DNA from: Anthoceros angustus
Lineage: Eukaryota; Streptophyta; Anthocerotopsida; Anthocerotales; Anthocerotaceae
Length of the DNA stretch: 64,000 nt
Assembly (NCBI GenBank): GCA_010909165.1
Contig: MU008152.1
Location: forward strand, 372,001-436,000
Direction: 5' to 3'
Below, piece by piece: positions 62,832 through 64,000 of this stretch. Under the pieces are notes generated by a model. That model saw only the letters and a list, made by a program, of their open reading frames with translations, had not been told where the DNA came from and searched no databases. Numbering within the stretch: the first letter of the stretch is position 1; each line of letters begins with the position of its first letter. The translations under genes and the position numbers were made by a program.

Positions 62832-63249
62832 ATCTGGATTCAGTGTTGATTGAGTCCAGACTAACCACAATTTGCACTTCAAATCCTTCCCATCGCCTCT
62901 CAATGAGACAACATGATTGCTGCCCTGCGGAGGGAAGGGTGGTAGGCATTCTACTGATCCCTTAAACCCTTCAAGCACTGTGTTGAAGGCCATTCAGGCA
63001 AACGCTGATGTTGCAAGATAGCTTCATATCTGGCTGAGCTCCCGGCAGGGCATAAGGCAGCAAGTCCCTCGTCTATCAATACCGTGTTATGCAAGTTTGC
63101 ATTTGAAAATTATTCAACATCCCGACATCAACATCAATATTCTGAACAGACATAAGCTTGAACAGACGGTTTCCGTGTTTCTGCCAGATCAGCCTCTGCT
63201 AAAGTTGCAGATGATGCCTGGTTTAGTTTGCACTTTGAGTCAACTGGGC

Positions 63250-64000
63250 TGGCTGCAATGCTGGTGCTGGTGCAAGAAGCTTCGGTGCAGCCGAGTACCT
63301 GGAAGCCCTGTCCAAGGCCATCCTCTTCTACGAGGGGCACCGATCTGGGCCGCAGCCCACGTCCCAGAGATTTACGTGGAGGGGGGATTCTGGCTTGACT
63401 GACGGCTCCTCCTCCAGCGTAGATTGTGGGAGGATACTACGACGCTGGCGACAATGTGAAGTTCGGCCTGCCCATGGCCTTCACCATCACGCTGCTGTCG
63501 TGGACGGTGATCGAGAAGGGCAAGGAGCTGGCTGCAGCGGGAGAGATGACGCACGCACAAGACGCCATCCGTTGGGGGACTGACTATCTGCTCAAAGCTC
63601 ACACAGGGCCAAGCGAGCTGTACGTTCAAGTGGCGGATCCGACGCCACCAACCCAGGCTCCGATGCTGCTGCGGAAACGGCTGCCGCTCTGGCTGCTGCC
63701 TCCATTGTGTTCCAAGCCACTGATGCCCAGTACTCTGCTACGCTTTTGGCGAGCACCACTGAGCTCTTCTCGTTTGCGGATGGGTACAGAGCGGCATACA
63801 GCGACGGGTCGCTCAAGTCGCAAGTGTGCCCATTATACTGCTCCTACTCGGGCTTCAAGGATGAGCTGCTATGGGGAGCAGCCTGGCTGTACTAGGCATC
63901 CAGGGACCACAAGTACCTGCAATACCTTGTGGACAACGGCGAGGAGTTGGGTGGCGCCACCACCTCCGCCCCCACACTCAGCTGGGATAACAAATACGCG
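63250..64000 (+). pseudogene. GH9 endo-beta-1,4-glucanase pseudogene, copy 2 (runs off window)
   Basis: The homology to copy 1 starts at about GGCTGCAATGCTGG and continues at high identity to the window end. It lacks the start region. There is a two-base deletion near 63424 (copy 1 reads GATTTGGTGGGA). The sequence coding for the RPEDM region is deleted near 63637 (about 66 bases), and an AAG-to-TAG change creates a stop at 63893 (WLY then stop). At the site of the one-base deletion of copy 1, copy 2 keeps the intact FGLPMAF coding sequence, so the two decayed independently. The end of the gene is beyond the window. Confidence 0.85.

Overview
This is nuclear DNA of a land plant, most likely a seed-free one. 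The evidence is a set of plant-specific gene families (RUNKEL kinase, cuticle-type ABCG half transporter, ARID/ELM2/SANT regulator, canonical Pumilio, CPL4-type CTD phosphatase, HD-Zip I factor, GH9 endoglucanase), spliceosomal GT-AG introns of mostly 60-350 bp, a short CCCTAAA telomere-type run, and three neighbouring long PLS-class PPR genes. PPR proteins of this style, with an E+ segment reading PGQSWWTD, suggest a lineage with heavy organellar RNA editing (hornwort, lycophyte or fern). The exact group cannot be fixed from the sequence alone.

Layout. 1-3.7 kb: mostly AT-rich spacer with one doubtful first exon. 3.7-9.0 kb: RUNKEL/RUK homologue on the minus strand, ten exons, 1424 codons. 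9.8-12.8 kb: ABCG11-type half transporter on the minus strand, eleven exons, 686 codons. 12.8-20.5 kb: gene-poor DNA holding a decayed class-beta DNA methyltransferase-like sequence (16.6-17.7 kb) lying between two inverted copies of a palindromic 26-bp motif. 20.6-23.5 kb: ARID/ELM2/SANT protein, two exons. 23.5-27.0 kb: spacer. 27.1-31.35 kb: Pumilio, eight exons. 31.4-38.1 kb: spacer with a LINE ORF1 relic, minisatellites and a telo-box-like run. 38.2-40.4 kb: CPL4-type phosphatase, six exons, lying between two direct copies of a ~140-bp repeat. 44.2-45.9 kb: intronless, very GC-rich DHA2-type MFS transporter interrupted by an assembly N. 46.9-57.3 kb: tandem array of three intronless PPR genes. 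58.1-64.0 kb: two GH9 endoglucanase pseudogenes flanking an HD-Zip I gene; the second runs off the window.

The housekeeping and regulatory genes are unrelated neighbours, as is normal in a plant nucleus. The most dynamic part is the right third. The PPR paralogues share an exact 312-nt (104-codon) module but carry 6, 9 and 7 modules, and each has lost its C-terminal DYW deaminase domain by a different lesion. The GH9 locus looks like a collapsing tandem array. The methyltransferase-like relic and the MFS gene are the best candidates for unusual origin. Exon boundaries were placed by eye from GT-AG sites, reading frame and family conservation; no alignment or transcript data were available.
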